Source: Nocardia niigatensis NBRC 100131 (lineage in GTDB: Bacteria; Actinomycetota; Actinomycetes; Mycobacteriales; Mycobacteriaceae). Taken from it: a DNA stretch of 64,000 nt. Under the pieces are notes generated by a model that saw only the letters and a program-made list of their open reading frames with translations, made no database searches and was not told where the DNA came from. Shown piece by piece: positions 18,200 through 26,440 of this stretch. Position numbers and translations under genes: made by a program. Numbering within the stretch: the first letter of the stretch is position 1; the number at the start of each line of letters is the position of its first letter. The stretch is from positions 58,503-122,502 of the forward strand of contig NZ_BAGC01000019.1 of NCBI RefSeq assembly GCF_000308655.1, read 5' to 3'.

Positions 18200-18221
18200 T
18201 GTCCAGACAGTTGTCCAGTCT
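18200..18221. promoter_or_regulatory. operator pair and promoter of the cyp123-type operon
   Basis: TGTCCAGACA (18200-18209) is a perfect copy of the shared palindrome; a related TGTCCAGTCT follows at 18212-18221. A TAATGT hexamer overlaps the second copy (18221-18226) with CTGTCC 17 bp upstream as a possible -35. The bound repressor would therefore cover both promoter elements. The P450 start lies about 65 nt downstream. Confidence 0.7.
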
Positions 18222-18290
18222 AATGTCCTTCTGCGGCGGCCATCGGACCGCGGCCCGGAAGAGCGTTCAATCGAATTCGAGGTGCGCGTG

Positions 18291-19496
18291 ATGACTTCGG
18301 CCTCTCTGGAGCCGTTCACGTTCGATCCGTACGACTACCAGTTCCACGAGGATCCGTATCCGATCTACGAGCGGCTGCGTCGGCACGCCCCGCTCTACCA
18401 CAACCCGGAACAGGACTTCTGGGCGTTGTCCAGGCACGCCGACGTCATCGCCGGGTTCCGGGACAACGCACGCCTGTCCAGTGCCAATGGCGTCTCCCTC
18501 GACCCGGCCGCCTGGGGGCCGCACGCGCACCGGACCATGTCGTTCCTGGCGATGGACGATCCACGCCATATGCGCATGCGGCGCTTGGTGTTCAAGGGGT
18601 TCACGCCGCGCCGGGTCACCGAGATGGACCAGCGCATCCACGAGTTGACCCTCGAACACCTCGAGCCGGCTCTGGAACGTGGATCCTTCGACTGGATCGA
18701 GGATTTCGCGGGCAAGCTGCCCATGGACGTCATCTCCGAACTGATGGGTGTACCCGTTTCCGATCGCGCCGAGATTCGTCGCCTGGCCGATCTGGTCGTG
18801 CATCGCGAAGACGGTGTCCTCGACGTGCCCATGGGTGCCATCGAAGCTTCGCTGCAGTTGATCACGTACTACAGCGAGATGGTCACCGCCCGGCGGGCCG
18901 AACCCACCCAAGACCTCACCTCCGCTCTGCTGGACGCCGAGATCGACGGTGACCGGCTCAGCGACGAGGAGATCATCGGGTTCATGTTCCTGATGGTGGT
19001 CGCCGGCAATGAGACCACCACCAAACTCCTGGGGAACGCGCTGTATTGGGCTGCACGTACACCCGGTGAGTACGCCAAGGTGGTCGCGGACTCCGACTTG
19101 GTGCCCGACTGGGTCGAGGAGACCTTGCGGTTCGACACCTCGAGCCAGATCGTGGCGCGCAGCGCTGCCACGGACATCGAGATGTACGGCCGCACCATTC
19201 CGGCGGGTGCCAAGGTGCTGTTGCTCATGGGCTCGGCCAACCGGGACTCCGATGCCTTCCCCGACGGGGACGTATTCCGAATCGATCGTCCGGAGAAGGG
19301 CGCCATCGCCAGTTTCGGTGCGGGCGTGCACTTCTGCCTCGGCGCTCACCTGGCCCGTCTGGAAGCCACCATCGCACTGCGCGAATTCGCCTCCCGGGTC
19401 CGCGACTACGCGCTCGACGACACCGGAATCGTGCGTGTGCACTCGACCAATGTGCGCGGCTTCGCCGCGCTGCCGATCACGACGGAGATTGCCTGA
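18291..19496 (+). CDS. cytochrome P450, CYP123-like
   Basis: A 401-residue soluble P450 with all landmarks intact: FDPYDYQFHEDPYP start, DDPRHMRMRRLVFKGFTPRR C-helix, I-helix AGNETTTK (about residue 240), ExxR in EETLRF and the heme loop FGAGVHFCLGAHLAR with the ligand Cys near residue 347. From recall the sequence is closest to CYP123A1 (Rv0766c), down to its HSTNVRGFA ending. ATG 18291 is preferred over GTG 18282 because GAGGTG sits 6-12 nt upstream. It is translationally coupled to the SDR behind it. It should hydroxylate a hydrophobic substrate using the ferredoxin two genes on; the substrate is unknown. Confidence 0.9.
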   Translation: MTSASLEPFTFDPYDYQFHEDPYPIYERLRRHAPLYHNPEQDFWALSRHADVIAGFRDNARLSSANGVSLDPAAWGPHAHRTMSFLAMDDPRHMRMRRLVFKGFTPRRVTEMDQRIHELTLEHLEPALERGSFDWIEDFAGKLPMDVISELMGVPVSDRAEIRRLADLVVHREDGVLDVPMGAIEASLQLITYYSEMVTARRAEPTQDLTSALLDAEIDGDRLSDEEIIGFMFLMVVAGNETTTKLLGNALYWAARTPGEYAKVVADSDLVPDWVEETLRFDTSSQIVARSAATDIEMYGRTIPAGAKVLLLMGSANRDSDAFPDGDVFRIDRPEKGAIASFGAGVHFCLGAHLARLEATIALREFASRVRDYALDDTGIVRVHSTNVRGFAALPITTEIA

Positions 19497-20293
19497 TGCC
19501 CCGCTTCGCACCCCATCCTGACCGCAGGCCGGTCCTGATCTCGGGCGCGTCCTCCGGAATCGGCGCCGCCACCGCCGAAGCGCTCGCGGAACTCGGCCAT
19601 CCGGTGGTGCTGGGAGCGCGCCGCGTGGATCAGTGTGAGGTCTTGGCCGAGAAGATCCGCGCCAACGGCGGGGAGGCGCTCGCCGTTCGTCTCGATGTCA
19701 CCGAGAGCGCCTCGGTCGATGAGTTCGTCACCGCCGCCGAAGCAGCGTTCGGGCCGACCGAGATTCTGGTTTCCGGTGCCGGCAGTCTGGTGTTCGGCCA
19801 GGTCCACCAGCTGACCCCGGAGCAGTTCCTGGGGCAGGTGCAAGTACACCTCCTCGGCGTGCAAAGGCTGGCGCACCGGGTAATTCCCGGCATGACCGAG
19901 CGTGCTCGCGGCGACTTCGTCATCATCAGCTCCGACACCGCTCCGGCCCCGCGGCCCCGCTCCGGCGCCTATTCCGCGGCCAAGGCCGGGCTCGAGGCCA
20001 TGGCCAAACAGATGACCATGGAGCTCGAAGGCACCGGTGTGCGGGTCTCGGTGGTACGGCCCGGCCCGACCAGGACCGAGATCGGGATGGACACCACCGC
20101 CGAGATCATCGGCCCGGTGCTGGAGGACTGGACCACGTGGGGATTCATCCGGCACTCGGAAATGCTGCGGGCCGAGAATCTGGCGTCGGCGATCGTCGCG
20201 GTCGTCTCGGCCCCGCGGGGTGCGCACATCCAGTTGACCGAAGTTCAACCCGAGGCCCGCGTCCGGGCTGATGTTGTCAGGAGCAACTCATGA
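19496..20293 (+). CDS. SDR-family oxidoreductase (Rv0765c-like)
   Basis: A 265-residue SDR with SGASSGIG at about residues 14-21, the Arg pair after the second strand (GARRVDQ) that points to NADP(H), a Ser at about 143 and YSAAK at about 158-162. Its start overlaps the P450 stop by one base, and it overlaps the ferredoxin start by 4 bp. From recall it matches Rv0765c, which in M. tuberculosis lies between cyp123 and cyp51. Here the ferredoxin follows directly, so the cyp51 slot is empty. It presumably oxidises or reduces the product of a neighbouring P450. Confidence 0.87.
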   Translation: MPRFAPHPDRRPVLISGASSGIGAATAEALAELGHPVVLGARRVDQCEVLAEKIRANGGEALAVRLDVTESASVDEFVTAAEAAFGPTEILVSGAGSLVFGQVHQLTPEQFLGQVQVHLLGVQRLAHRVIPGMTERARGDFVIISSDTAPAPRPRSGAYSAAKAGLEAMAKQMTMELEGTGVRVSVVRPGPTRTEIGMDTTAEIIGPVLEDWTTWGFIRHSEMLRAENLASAIVAVVSAPRGAHIQLTEVQPEARVRADVVRSNS

Positions 20294-20493
20294 AAGTCGT
20301 CGCCGACCTGGACCTGTGCCAGGGCCACGCGGTGTGCGCCGCGGAGGCGCCCGGAGTCTTCACGGTGCCGCACCGCGGCAAGGTCGAGATTCTCGATACC
20401 GATCCCGGACCCGAAACCCGTGCGGCCGTCACCGCTGCCGTGCGCTACTGCCCCACCCAGGCCCTGTCGATCGTCGACAGCACCGGCCACTGA
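20290..20493 (+). CDS. ferredoxin, 3Fe-4S type, P450 partner
   Basis: A 67-residue ferredoxin. The motif C-QG-H-AV-C near residues 10-16 has His in the second Cys place, and the last cluster ligand is in RYCPTQAL near residue 57, the pattern of one-cluster actinobacterial ferredoxins of the Rv0763c type that reduce P450s. It overlaps the SDR by 4 bp. With the FprA-like reductase reduced to a stub nearby, the electron donor to this ferredoxin is not in the window. Confidence 0.9.
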   Translation: MKVVADLDLCQGHAVCAAEAPGVFTVPHRGKVEILDTDPGPETRAAVTAAVRYCPTQALSIVDSTGH

Positions 20494-20524
20494 CCACCTG
20501 TGTATTCACGAGAGGACAACCACC

Positions 20525-21076
20525 ATGGCTGATTTCGATCGCGCCGAGCTCGACGAGATGGTGCGCCGCTGGCTGCAGGCCAACAAGGACTGCGAGGCCG
20601 CCGGCGATTGGCGGCCGCTCGCGGAGTTCTACACCCCGGACGCCACGTACGGCTGGAACTACGGACCGACTCAGGAATTCATGGCCGTCGGCCGCGACGA
20701 GATCCGGGATATCGCCATCGGTTTGGAGATGGATGGTCTCGAGGGCTGGACCTACCCCTATCAGGACTGGGTGATCGACGAGCGCAGCGGCAACCTGATC
20801 GGGCTGTGGAAGCAGGTCGCCGACACCTCCCGCGCCGACGGCACCCCGTACTCGCCCGCAGGCATCGGCGGCAGTTGGTTCCGCTACGGCGGGAACTACC
20901 AGTGGTCGTGGCAGCGTGACTTCTTCGACTTCGGCAATGTCAGCGCGTTGTTCCTGGAGATGATGACGGCCAATGCGTTGTCGCCGGGAATGAACCAGCG
21001 GATCGCGCGCGCGACCTCCGGCGAAGCGCTGCCCGGCTGGTACAAGATCGGCGAAGCGCCGGTGCCGCTGTGGTGA
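20525..21076 (+). CDS. NTF2/SnoaL-like protein
   Basis: A 183-residue protein with the size and pattern of the NTF2-like (SnoaL) cone fold: N-terminal helix DEMVRRWLQANKDCEAAGDW, then FYTPDATYGWNYGP, and beta strands ending in QWSWQRDFFDFG. Such folds serve as isomerases, hydratases, cyclases or binding proteins. It follows the ferredoxin by 31 bp with GAGAGGAC as ribosome-binding site and overlaps the next gene. Its place matches that of Rv0762c in the M. tuberculosis CYP51 locus, from recall. Function unknown; a role on the P450 product is plausible. Confidence 0.75.
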   Translation: MADFDRAELDEMVRRWLQANKDCEAAGDWRPLAEFYTPDATYGWNYGPTQEFMAVGRDEIRDIAIGLEMDGLEGWTYPYQDWVIDERSGNLIGLWKQVADTSRADGTPYSPAGIGGSWFRYGGNYQWSWQRDFFDFGNVSALFLEMMTANALSPGMNQRIARATSGEALPGWYKIGEAPVPLW

Positions 21077-22332
21077 ACTCCGGAGGCGACTGTCGCAGCG
21101 GTTTCGCCGATCTCACCCGCGAACAGCTTGCCGTGCTGGTGCCGGAGCTGTTGTTGAGCGGGCACCTCATCGATCGCTCCGGGATGGCGCACAGCATCGC
21201 CGCGTTCGGGCGGGACGGAATGGCGCAGATCGCGATCGAGGAGTGGCAGGTCGCCAGCCCCGTCTACACCCGCCGTATGCAGCGGGCGCTGAACTTCACC
21301 GGTGACACCGTCGAGACGATCTTCAAGGGACTGCAGCTCGATATCGGCGCCCCACCCCAGTTCATGGACTTCCGTTACCGTGTCGAGGACGACCGGCACG
21401 GCGAATTCTGGCTCGACCACTGCGGCGCCCTGGCCGATGTGGAGCCGATGGGGGAGGACTACGTCCGCGCCATGTGCCATGACATCGAGGATCCGACCTT
21501 CGATGCCACCGCTCTGGCGACCAACCCGCACGCCCAGGTGCGGCCGATTCATCGCCCGCCCCGGGTGCCGTCGGACCGCCACCCGGTCTGCGCGTGGACC
21601 GTCACCATCGATTCCGCGCATGTACCACCCCCGATTCCGCCGAACTACGAGACCGTCGCCGAGTCGTGGGCGGCCCGAACGATTCTCGATCCGATCGATC
21701 CGAGTGATCCGGGTCGTCCGGACTATGCCGGTCCGCTGCTCAGCGATCTGCGCTTCGCCGATTTCTCGCGTTCGGCGCTGATCCGTATGGCCGACGAGGT
21801 GTGTCTGCAGCACCATCTGCTCACGCTCGGATTCCTCATCGCGGTCGGTGTGCGCGCGGATTCGGACCTCTCCGCGCAGATCGGGCGCAAACAGTTCGCG
21901 GGCATCGCCGGGCTGACCGCCGAGCGGCTGCGTGACGCACTCGGGCTCGGCGCTGACGATGAAGCGCTGGCGCAGGTCCTGCGACTGCATCCAGCATGGA
22001 ATCCGTTGCCCTACACCGGTGTACGGGTCGACCGCGAGGATATCGGGGTGCGATTGCGCATTCCGAAACGCAGCGGCGCCGTCGCCGATCGGGTCTGGCC
22101 GGCGCTGATCGACGGGATGAACCTGGCTCCCGTCGAGGCCATCGCCCGTGGGGTCAACCCGCGCTACGCGGTGTATGTCATCTCCGACACGGAAGAGGAA
22201 TTGGCGGTCGGGTTCCTGCTGGCCGAGAAGCCGTTCGCCGAAGCCGGCGAGGTGGCCATTACCCGATTCAGCACCGGAGCCGACTTTCGCTTCACCGATC
22301 GCGGTATCCCACTGCCGCTCACCGTGATCTGA
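21070..22332 (+). CDS. conserved protein of unknown function in the P450 operon
   Basis: About 420 residues, translated from GTG at 21070 or 21073, within the end of the NTF2-like gene. No signal peptide or membrane segment. Recognisable stretches are FMDFRYRVEDDRHGEFWLDHCGA at about 97-119 and repeated acidic/aromatic patches; the first 170 residues and the last 120 look like two domains separated by a Pro-rich part. The His-Cys in DHCGA is vaguely like L-2-amino-thiazoline-carboxylate hydrolase-type domains, but I would not assign it. Tight coupling to the ferredoxin/P450 genes and the FadD gene suggests a soluble step or chaperone in that pathway. Confidence 0.75.
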   Translation: MVNSGGDCRSGFADLTREQLAVLVPELLLSGHLIDRSGMAHSIAAFGRDGMAQIAIEEWQVASPVYTRRMQRALNFTGDTVETIFKGLQLDIGAPPQFMDFRYRVEDDRHGEFWLDHCGALADVEPMGEDYVRAMCHDIEDPTFDATALATNPHAQVRPIHRPPRVPSDRHPVCAWTVTIDSAHVPPPIPPNYETVAESWAARTILDPIDPSDPGRPDYAGPLLSDLRFADFSRSALIRMADEVCLQHHLLTLGFLIAVGVRADSDLSAQIGRKQFAGIAGLTAERLRDALGLGADDEALAQVLRLHPAWNPLPYTGVRVDREDIGVRLRIPKRSGAVADRVWPALIDGMNLAPVEAIARGVNPRYAVYVISDTEEELAVGFLLAEKPFAEAGEVAITRFSTGADFRFTDRGIPLPLTVI

Positions 22333-22358
22333 CCGCCTCCTGAAGGATTGAACTGCCC

Positions 22359-23981
22359 ATGGCGTGTAATTTCGCTGACCTGTTCGAGCACGCGGTCGAC
22401 GCGATGCCAGAGCGCACCGCGCTGATCCAGCACGATCGAAGCCTCACCTACCGTGAGCTCGACACCCGCGCGAACCGTCTTGCCCACCACCTGATCTCGA
22501 TCGGCGTAGGCCCCGGCACCCACGTCGGATTTCAGATGCACAACAGCATCGAAACCATGGAAACGCTGATCGCGTGCTACAAGGTTCGGGCAGTACCGAT
22601 CAATATCAACTATCGCTACAGCGCCGAGGAATTGCGCTACCTCTACGACAACGCCGACGTCCATACACTGATCTTCCACCGGAGTTACGCGGCCGCCGTA
22701 GCGCAGGCACTCGCGCAAGCACCACATGTACGTCATGCCATCGCCGTCGACGACGATCTGGGCAGCGATCGGTACGACACGGATGCGGCGCCGTACGAAT
22801 CGATACTGTCCGAGCAGACGACCAGGCCGGAGGCCGAACGCAGTGCCGACGATCTGTTCATGATGTACACCGGCGGCACCACCGGCCTTCCGAAGGGCGT
22901 CATGTGGCGGCAGGAGGACATGTGGCGGGTGCTCGGCGGCGGTATCGACTTCTACACCGGGGAGCCGGTAGCCGAGGAATACCAGCAATCCCGCGTCGGT
23001 GCCGGGAACGACCCGAGCGTGTGGCTCGTCCTGCCGCCGTTGATCCACGCCGCCGCCATGATGCCGACATTCAACGCGTTGTGGAGTGGCAACACGGTCG
23101 CCTACGAGTCCCGGTTCGATGCGACCGCGATCTGGCGAACCGTCGAGCGGATCCGGCCGGCCGTCATGGTGATCACCGGTGATGCGATGGCCCGTCCGCT
23201 ACTCGACGCATACCGCGCGAAGCCCGCGGACGCCACCTCGCTCGTCGCCATTGCCTCCGGCGCGGCCCTGCTCTCGCAGCCGGTGAAAAACCAACTCCTC
23301 GAACAGTTCCCGAATGCCGTCGTCTCCGATTCCATCGGATCCTCCGAAACCGGTTTCGGCGGAATCGGATTCGCGACCAAGGACGACGACCCTGGCCGGG
23401 GACCCCGCGTGCAGACCGGCCGCGGTGCCGTGGTCGTCGATGAGAACGGCTGCCCGGTCGAACCGGGTGACGAAGGATGGCTGGCCAAGACGGGCGCCGT
23501 GCCGCTGGGGTATTACAAGGATCCGGAGAAGTCCCGGCGATTGTTCAAGTCCGTCGACGGCGCGCGCATGGTGGTCACCGACGATCGTGCACGCGTCGAG
23601 AGCGACGGCTCGATCACGCTGATCGGGCGCGGGAACATGGTGATCAATATCGGCGGCGAGAAGGTGTTCGTCGAAGAGGTCGAGAGCGTATTGAAAGCTC
23701 ACACCACAGTTTTCGACGCGGTGGTGATCGGCCTACCCCATGAACGGTGGGGGCAGCAGGTCGCCGCGGTGATATCGGTGGCCACGGGAGCGGAACTCGA
23801 TTTCCCGGCGCTCACGAGGCATGTGCGATCCCATCTTGCCGGGTACAAGGTTCCGCGAACGGTGTGGATCGCGGATTCGATAACCCGTTCCCCGAGTGGC
23901 AAGCCCGACTATCGGTGGGCGAAGGAGTTCGCCGACGGTCACGAGCCGGCGTTCCGTGCCGAGATGCCCGCACATCGGTGA
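22359..23981 (+). CDS. acyl-CoA synthetase, FadD19-like
   Basis: A 540-residue AMP-forming ligase. The ATP/AMP motif MMYTGGTTGLPKGVMWRQED is at about residues 168-187, DSIGSSETGFGG near 326-337 is the A5 region, and the C-terminal catalytic Lys lies in SGKPDYRWAK. From recall the sequence tracks FadD19, which activates C24-type steroid side-chain acids, including the FFTGDAMARPL-like segment (here ITGDAMARPL). It would convert a P450-derived carboxylic acid to its CoA ester before beta-oxidation. It starts 26 bp after the unknown protein and ends the operon. The steroid assignment is inference. Confidence 0.85.
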   Translation: MACNFADLFEHAVDAMPERTALIQHDRSLTYRELDTRANRLAHHLISIGVGPGTHVGFQMHNSIETMETLIACYKVRAVPININYRYSAEELRYLYDNADVHTLIFHRSYAAAVAQALAQAPHVRHAIAVDDDLGSDRYDTDAAPYESILSEQTTRPEAERSADDLFMMYTGGTTGLPKGVMWRQEDMWRVLGGGIDFYTGEPVAEEYQQSRVGAGNDPSVWLVLPPLIHAAAMMPTFNALWSGNTVAYESRFDATAIWRTVERIRPAVMVITGDAMARPLLDAYRAKPADATSLVAIASGAALLSQPVKNQLLEQFPNAVVSDSIGSSETGFGGIGFATKDDDPGRGPRVQTGRGAVVVDENGCPVEPGDEGWLAKTGAVPLGYYKDPEKSRRLFKSVDGARMVVTDDRARVESDGSITLIGRGNMVINIGGEKVFVEEVESVLKAHTTVFDAVVIGLPHERWGQQVAAVISVATGAELDFPALTRHVRSHLAGYKVPRTVWIADSITRSPSGKPDYRWAKEFADGHEPAFRAEMPAHR

Positions 23982-24097
23982 TGTAATCCAAACCAGTTGT
24001 TCGCCGTCTCGGTGCGTCAGCCTCGCCGAGACGGCGACCAGGCAGCGCGGGGCCCGGAATGTGGTCGGCGCCGCTGCTCTCACCAGCCCTTGGGTGT

Positions 24098-24691
24098 ATG
24101 TCCGGACAATGGCCTGATCGTGCCGAATCCACCAGGCGTCACCTGACCGAGAATCAGGCGGACGCTGTCGAACGTATGACGATATCCGCTGTCGACGTCT
24201 TGTTGTCCAGCGGATACGGATCCACGACGATCCGGAGGATCGCCGCGGCGGCCGGAGTGGGAACCGCTACCGCGTATGTCTATTTCTCCTCCAAGGAGCA
24301 CGTGTTCTCCGAGGTCTTCTGGCGTCGCCTGGTGGTGGCTCCGAGCCCGCGATTCGGTGAGCTCGGTCCCGTCGATCGCGTGGTGCTGACCCTGCGTCAG
24401 ATCTCGAAGCCGGTCGCCGACGAGCCTGCGCTGGCCATCGCGGTGAGCAGCGCCTTGCTGGGGGACGACCCGGACGTTCGGCATCTTCGTGTCCACATCG
24501 CGGCCGAGATCCGCCGGCGGCTTGTGGAAGCGCTGGGCGGTGCGGACCCCCGCTACCTCGCTGTGCTCGAACTTCTGTTCACGGGAGCCATGTTGCAGGC
24601 CGGAATCCGGCGCCTGTCGTATACGCAGGTCGCGGATCTGCTCGAGGCCTGCACATTTCGACTGCTCTCCGATGTCGAGCCGCCGAAGTGA
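24098..24691 (+). CDS. TetR/AcrR family regulator, paralogue 1
   Basis: A 197-residue TetR-type repressor. The HTH is GYGSTTIRRIAAAAGVGTATAYVYFSSK (about residues 38-65 in part), highly similar to those of the regulators at 25788 and 34622. The C-terminal ligand domain ends with the repeated MLQAGIRRLSYTQVADLLE pattern. The chosen ATG at 24098 is embedded in a perfect operator (24099-24108), so it is either leaderless and autoregulated or starts elsewhere. No -10 hexamer is visible at the expected distance, unlike its two paralogues. Ligand unknown. Confidence 0.82.
   Translation: MSGQWPDRAESTRRHLTENQADAVERMTISAVDVLLSSGYGSTTIRRIAAAAGVGTATAYVYFSSKEHVFSEVFWRRLVVAPSPRFGELGPVDRVVLTLRQISKPVADEPALAIAVSSALLGDDPDVRHLRVHIAAEIRRRLVEALGGADPRYLAVLELLFTGAMLQAGIRRLSYTQVADLLEACTFRLLSDVEPPK
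24099..24108. promoter_or_regulatory. operator TGTCCGGACA overlapping a TetR start codon
   Basis: A perfect copy of the shared palindrome that forms codons 1-4 of the TetR gene (ATG TCC GGA CAA). Binding here would block its own transcription or initiation. Confidence 0.65.
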
Positions 24692-24741
24692 GTAGCGGCA
24701 GCGGGGGACCGGCGCGGACCATCCGTGCAATGAGCACTGTA

Positions 24742-24772
24742 TCGGACATGAGTCTAGATATTATTCTGGACA
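24742..24772. promoter_or_regulatory. degenerate operator cluster before the SDR at 24815
   Basis: TCGGACA (24742-24748), then GTCTAGAT and ATTCTGGACA (24763-24772) are partial matches to the shared palindrome. They lie 43-73 bp upstream of the SDR start and downstream of the TetR gene, so the SDR has its own regulated promoter. Confidence 0.5.
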
Positions 24773-24814
24773 TAAGTACAGAACAATCGATTCGCGGTTC
24801 ACGAGGGAGGTTCG

Positions 24815-25738
24815 ATGAGAACTCGGCGGTCAGTGCGGCAGATGGTTCCGGGAATCGGGAGGTCGCCGGTGGCCGGGCGGGGTATCGCCGTCACAGGAGG
24901 CGCTCGCGGGATCGGGGGAGCCATTGCCCGCGAACTGGCATCGCGGGGCGCGAAGGTGGTCATCGGCGACATCGACATCGAGGCCGCGCGGAATACCGCC
25001 ACCGCACTGGGTTTGGCGGGCGCCTGCCTGCTGGACGTGACCGATCCCGGTTCCTTCGAGCGCTTCCTCGGCGATGCCGAGAAGGCGGTCGGCGCTGTCG
25101 ATGTCCTGGTCAACAATGCCGGCGTCATGCCGCTCGGGCGGTTCACCGAGGAACCTGATGCGATAACCCGTCGCATTCTCGAGACCAACCTTTACGGGGT
25201 CATGGTCGGTACGAAACACGCACTGCCCCGGATGCTTTCGCGCGAGCACGGCCATATCGTGAACATCTCGTCGCTCGCGGCCGAGAACCCGACGCCCGGA
25301 ATGGCCACCTATTGCGCGAGCAAGCAGGCCGTGCTCGGTTTCACCGAAGCGATGCGCAGGGAGTATCGCGGCAGCGGAGTGAGCTTCTCGGTCGTGTTGC
25401 CCACCTTCACACGGACCGAGATGCTCGCCGGCACACGTGCCCCGTTCGGGCTGCTGGCCGAGCCCGAGGATGTCGCCCGTGCGGTGGCGGGTCTGGTGGA
25501 GCGGCCACGGCGGCGCGTCGCGGTGACACGGCGGGCGGGTTGGCTCGCGGCATCGAACAAACTGACGCCGCGACCGGTCGGCGAGTTCATGATGCGACGC
25601 CTGGGTATCGATCATGTCTTTCTCGAGGATGTCGATGGGATTGCGCGTCGTGCCTATGACCAGCGCGTGCGTGAGACCCCGCCGGCCTCTACCTGGCCGG
25701 CGCGCGAGCCGGCCGGTGCCGACGGTGAACGTCGCTGA
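24815..25738 (+). CDS. SDR-family oxidoreductase with C-terminal extension
   Basis: A 307-residue SDR. Cofactor motif TGGARGIG at about residues 27-34, Asp after strand 2 (GDIDIEA) for NAD(H), NNAGV at about 102, Ser at about 151 and YCASK at about 164-168. Beyond the core is a basic C-terminal tail (about residues 225-307) seen in the SDR subgroup often named after Rv-type membrane-peripheral dehydrogenases of the mycobacterial lipid islands. Start ATG 24815 follows GAGGGAGG. It lies between two TetR genes and has its own operator-like region. Substrate unknown. Confidence 0.84.
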   Translation: MRTRRSVRQMVPGIGRSPVAGRGIAVTGGARGIGGAIARELASRGAKVVIGDIDIEAARNTATALGLAGACLLDVTDPGSFERFLGDAEKAVGAVDVLVNNAGVMPLGRFTEEPDAITRRILETNLYGVMVGTKHALPRMLSREHGHIVNISSLAAENPTPGMATYCASKQAVLGFTEAMRREYRGSGVSFSVVLPTFTRTEMLAGTRAPFGLLAEPEDVARAVAGLVERPRRRVAVTRRAGWLAASNKLTPRPVGEFMMRRLGIDHVFLEDVDGIARRAYDQRVRETPPASTWPAREPAGADGERR

Positions 25739-25752
25739 AGAGTGGCCAGATT

Positions 25753-25779
25753 TGTCTGGACAGCTGTCGGTGCTACTAT
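25753..25779 (+). promoter_or_regulatory. leaderless promoter with operator over the -35
   Basis: TGTCTGGACA (25753-25762) overlaps TTGTCT (25752-25757), which serves as -35; TACTAT (25774-25779) lies 16 bp further as -10, and the ATG at 25788 is 8 nt after it. Transcription would begin at or within a few bases of the start codon. The same spacing recurs at the regulators starting at 26956 and 34622. Confidence 0.65.
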
Positions 25780-25787
25780 CTGGTCAA

Positions 25788-26363
25788 ATGTCTACCTCCA
25801 TGTCGGCCGACGTCGAATCCACGCGCCGTCACTTGTCCAAGAAGCAGGTCGAGACCGTCGAACGGCTGACCGCGGCGGTGATCACCGTGCTGGCCCGAGA
25901 GGGCTACGCGGGCACGACGATTCGGCTCATCGCCGCCGAGGCCGGGGTGGGCACGGCGACCGCGTACACCTACTTCTCCTCGAAGGAGCATCTGATCGCC
26001 GAGGTGTACTGGCGGCGGCTGGCTGCGGCGACATCGGAGATGCCTGATGACGCCGAGGCGCCGGCTCGCGCTGCCGCCGTGCTGAGACGGACCGCCATGC
26101 TGTTGGCCGATGAGCCGGCACTGGCGTCGGCGATCGGCCAGGCTCTGCTCGGCAGTGACCCTGATGTCGCACATCTGCGTGTGCTGATCGGCGCCGAGCT
26201 GCACTCGCGGCTGAGCGCCGCGTTGGGTCCGGGAAACGGTGAGGACCTCGAACATCTGGAGTTGCTGTACTACGGAGCCATGCTGCAGGCGGGGATGGGG
26301 CACCTGTCCTATGCGGAGGTCGCCGACCGCATGGCGCGCTGCACTCGGCGCATCCTGGCATGA
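25788..26363 (+). CDS. TetR/AcrR family regulator, paralogue 2
   Basis: A 191-residue TetR repressor. The start is set by the leaderless promoter just upstream; the N-terminus MSTSMSADVESTRRHLSKKQ leads to the HTH GTTIRLIAAEAGVGTATAYTYFSSKEHL, nearly identical to the regulators at 24098 and 34622. The ligand domain ends with MLQAGMGHLSYAEVADRMA. It is probably autoregulated by the operator at 25753-25762. The close HTH identity implies that these paralogues recognise the same palindrome and may cross-regulate. Confidence 0.88.
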   Translation: MSTSMSADVESTRRHLSKKQVETVERLTAAVITVLAREGYAGTTIRLIAAEAGVGTATAYTYFSSKEHLIAEVYWRRLAAATSEMPDDAEAPARAAAVLRRTAMLLADEPALASAIGQALLGSDPDVAHLRVLIGAELHSRLSAALGPGNGEDLEHLELLYYGAMLQAGMGHLSYAEVADRMARCTRRILA

Positions 26364-26440
26364 CGACCTCCGGCCGGACCACGTTCGGTACGCGATGAAG
26401 GGAATCTCGTCGTACGTGTAGTCGTGGTGATGTCAGAGCG

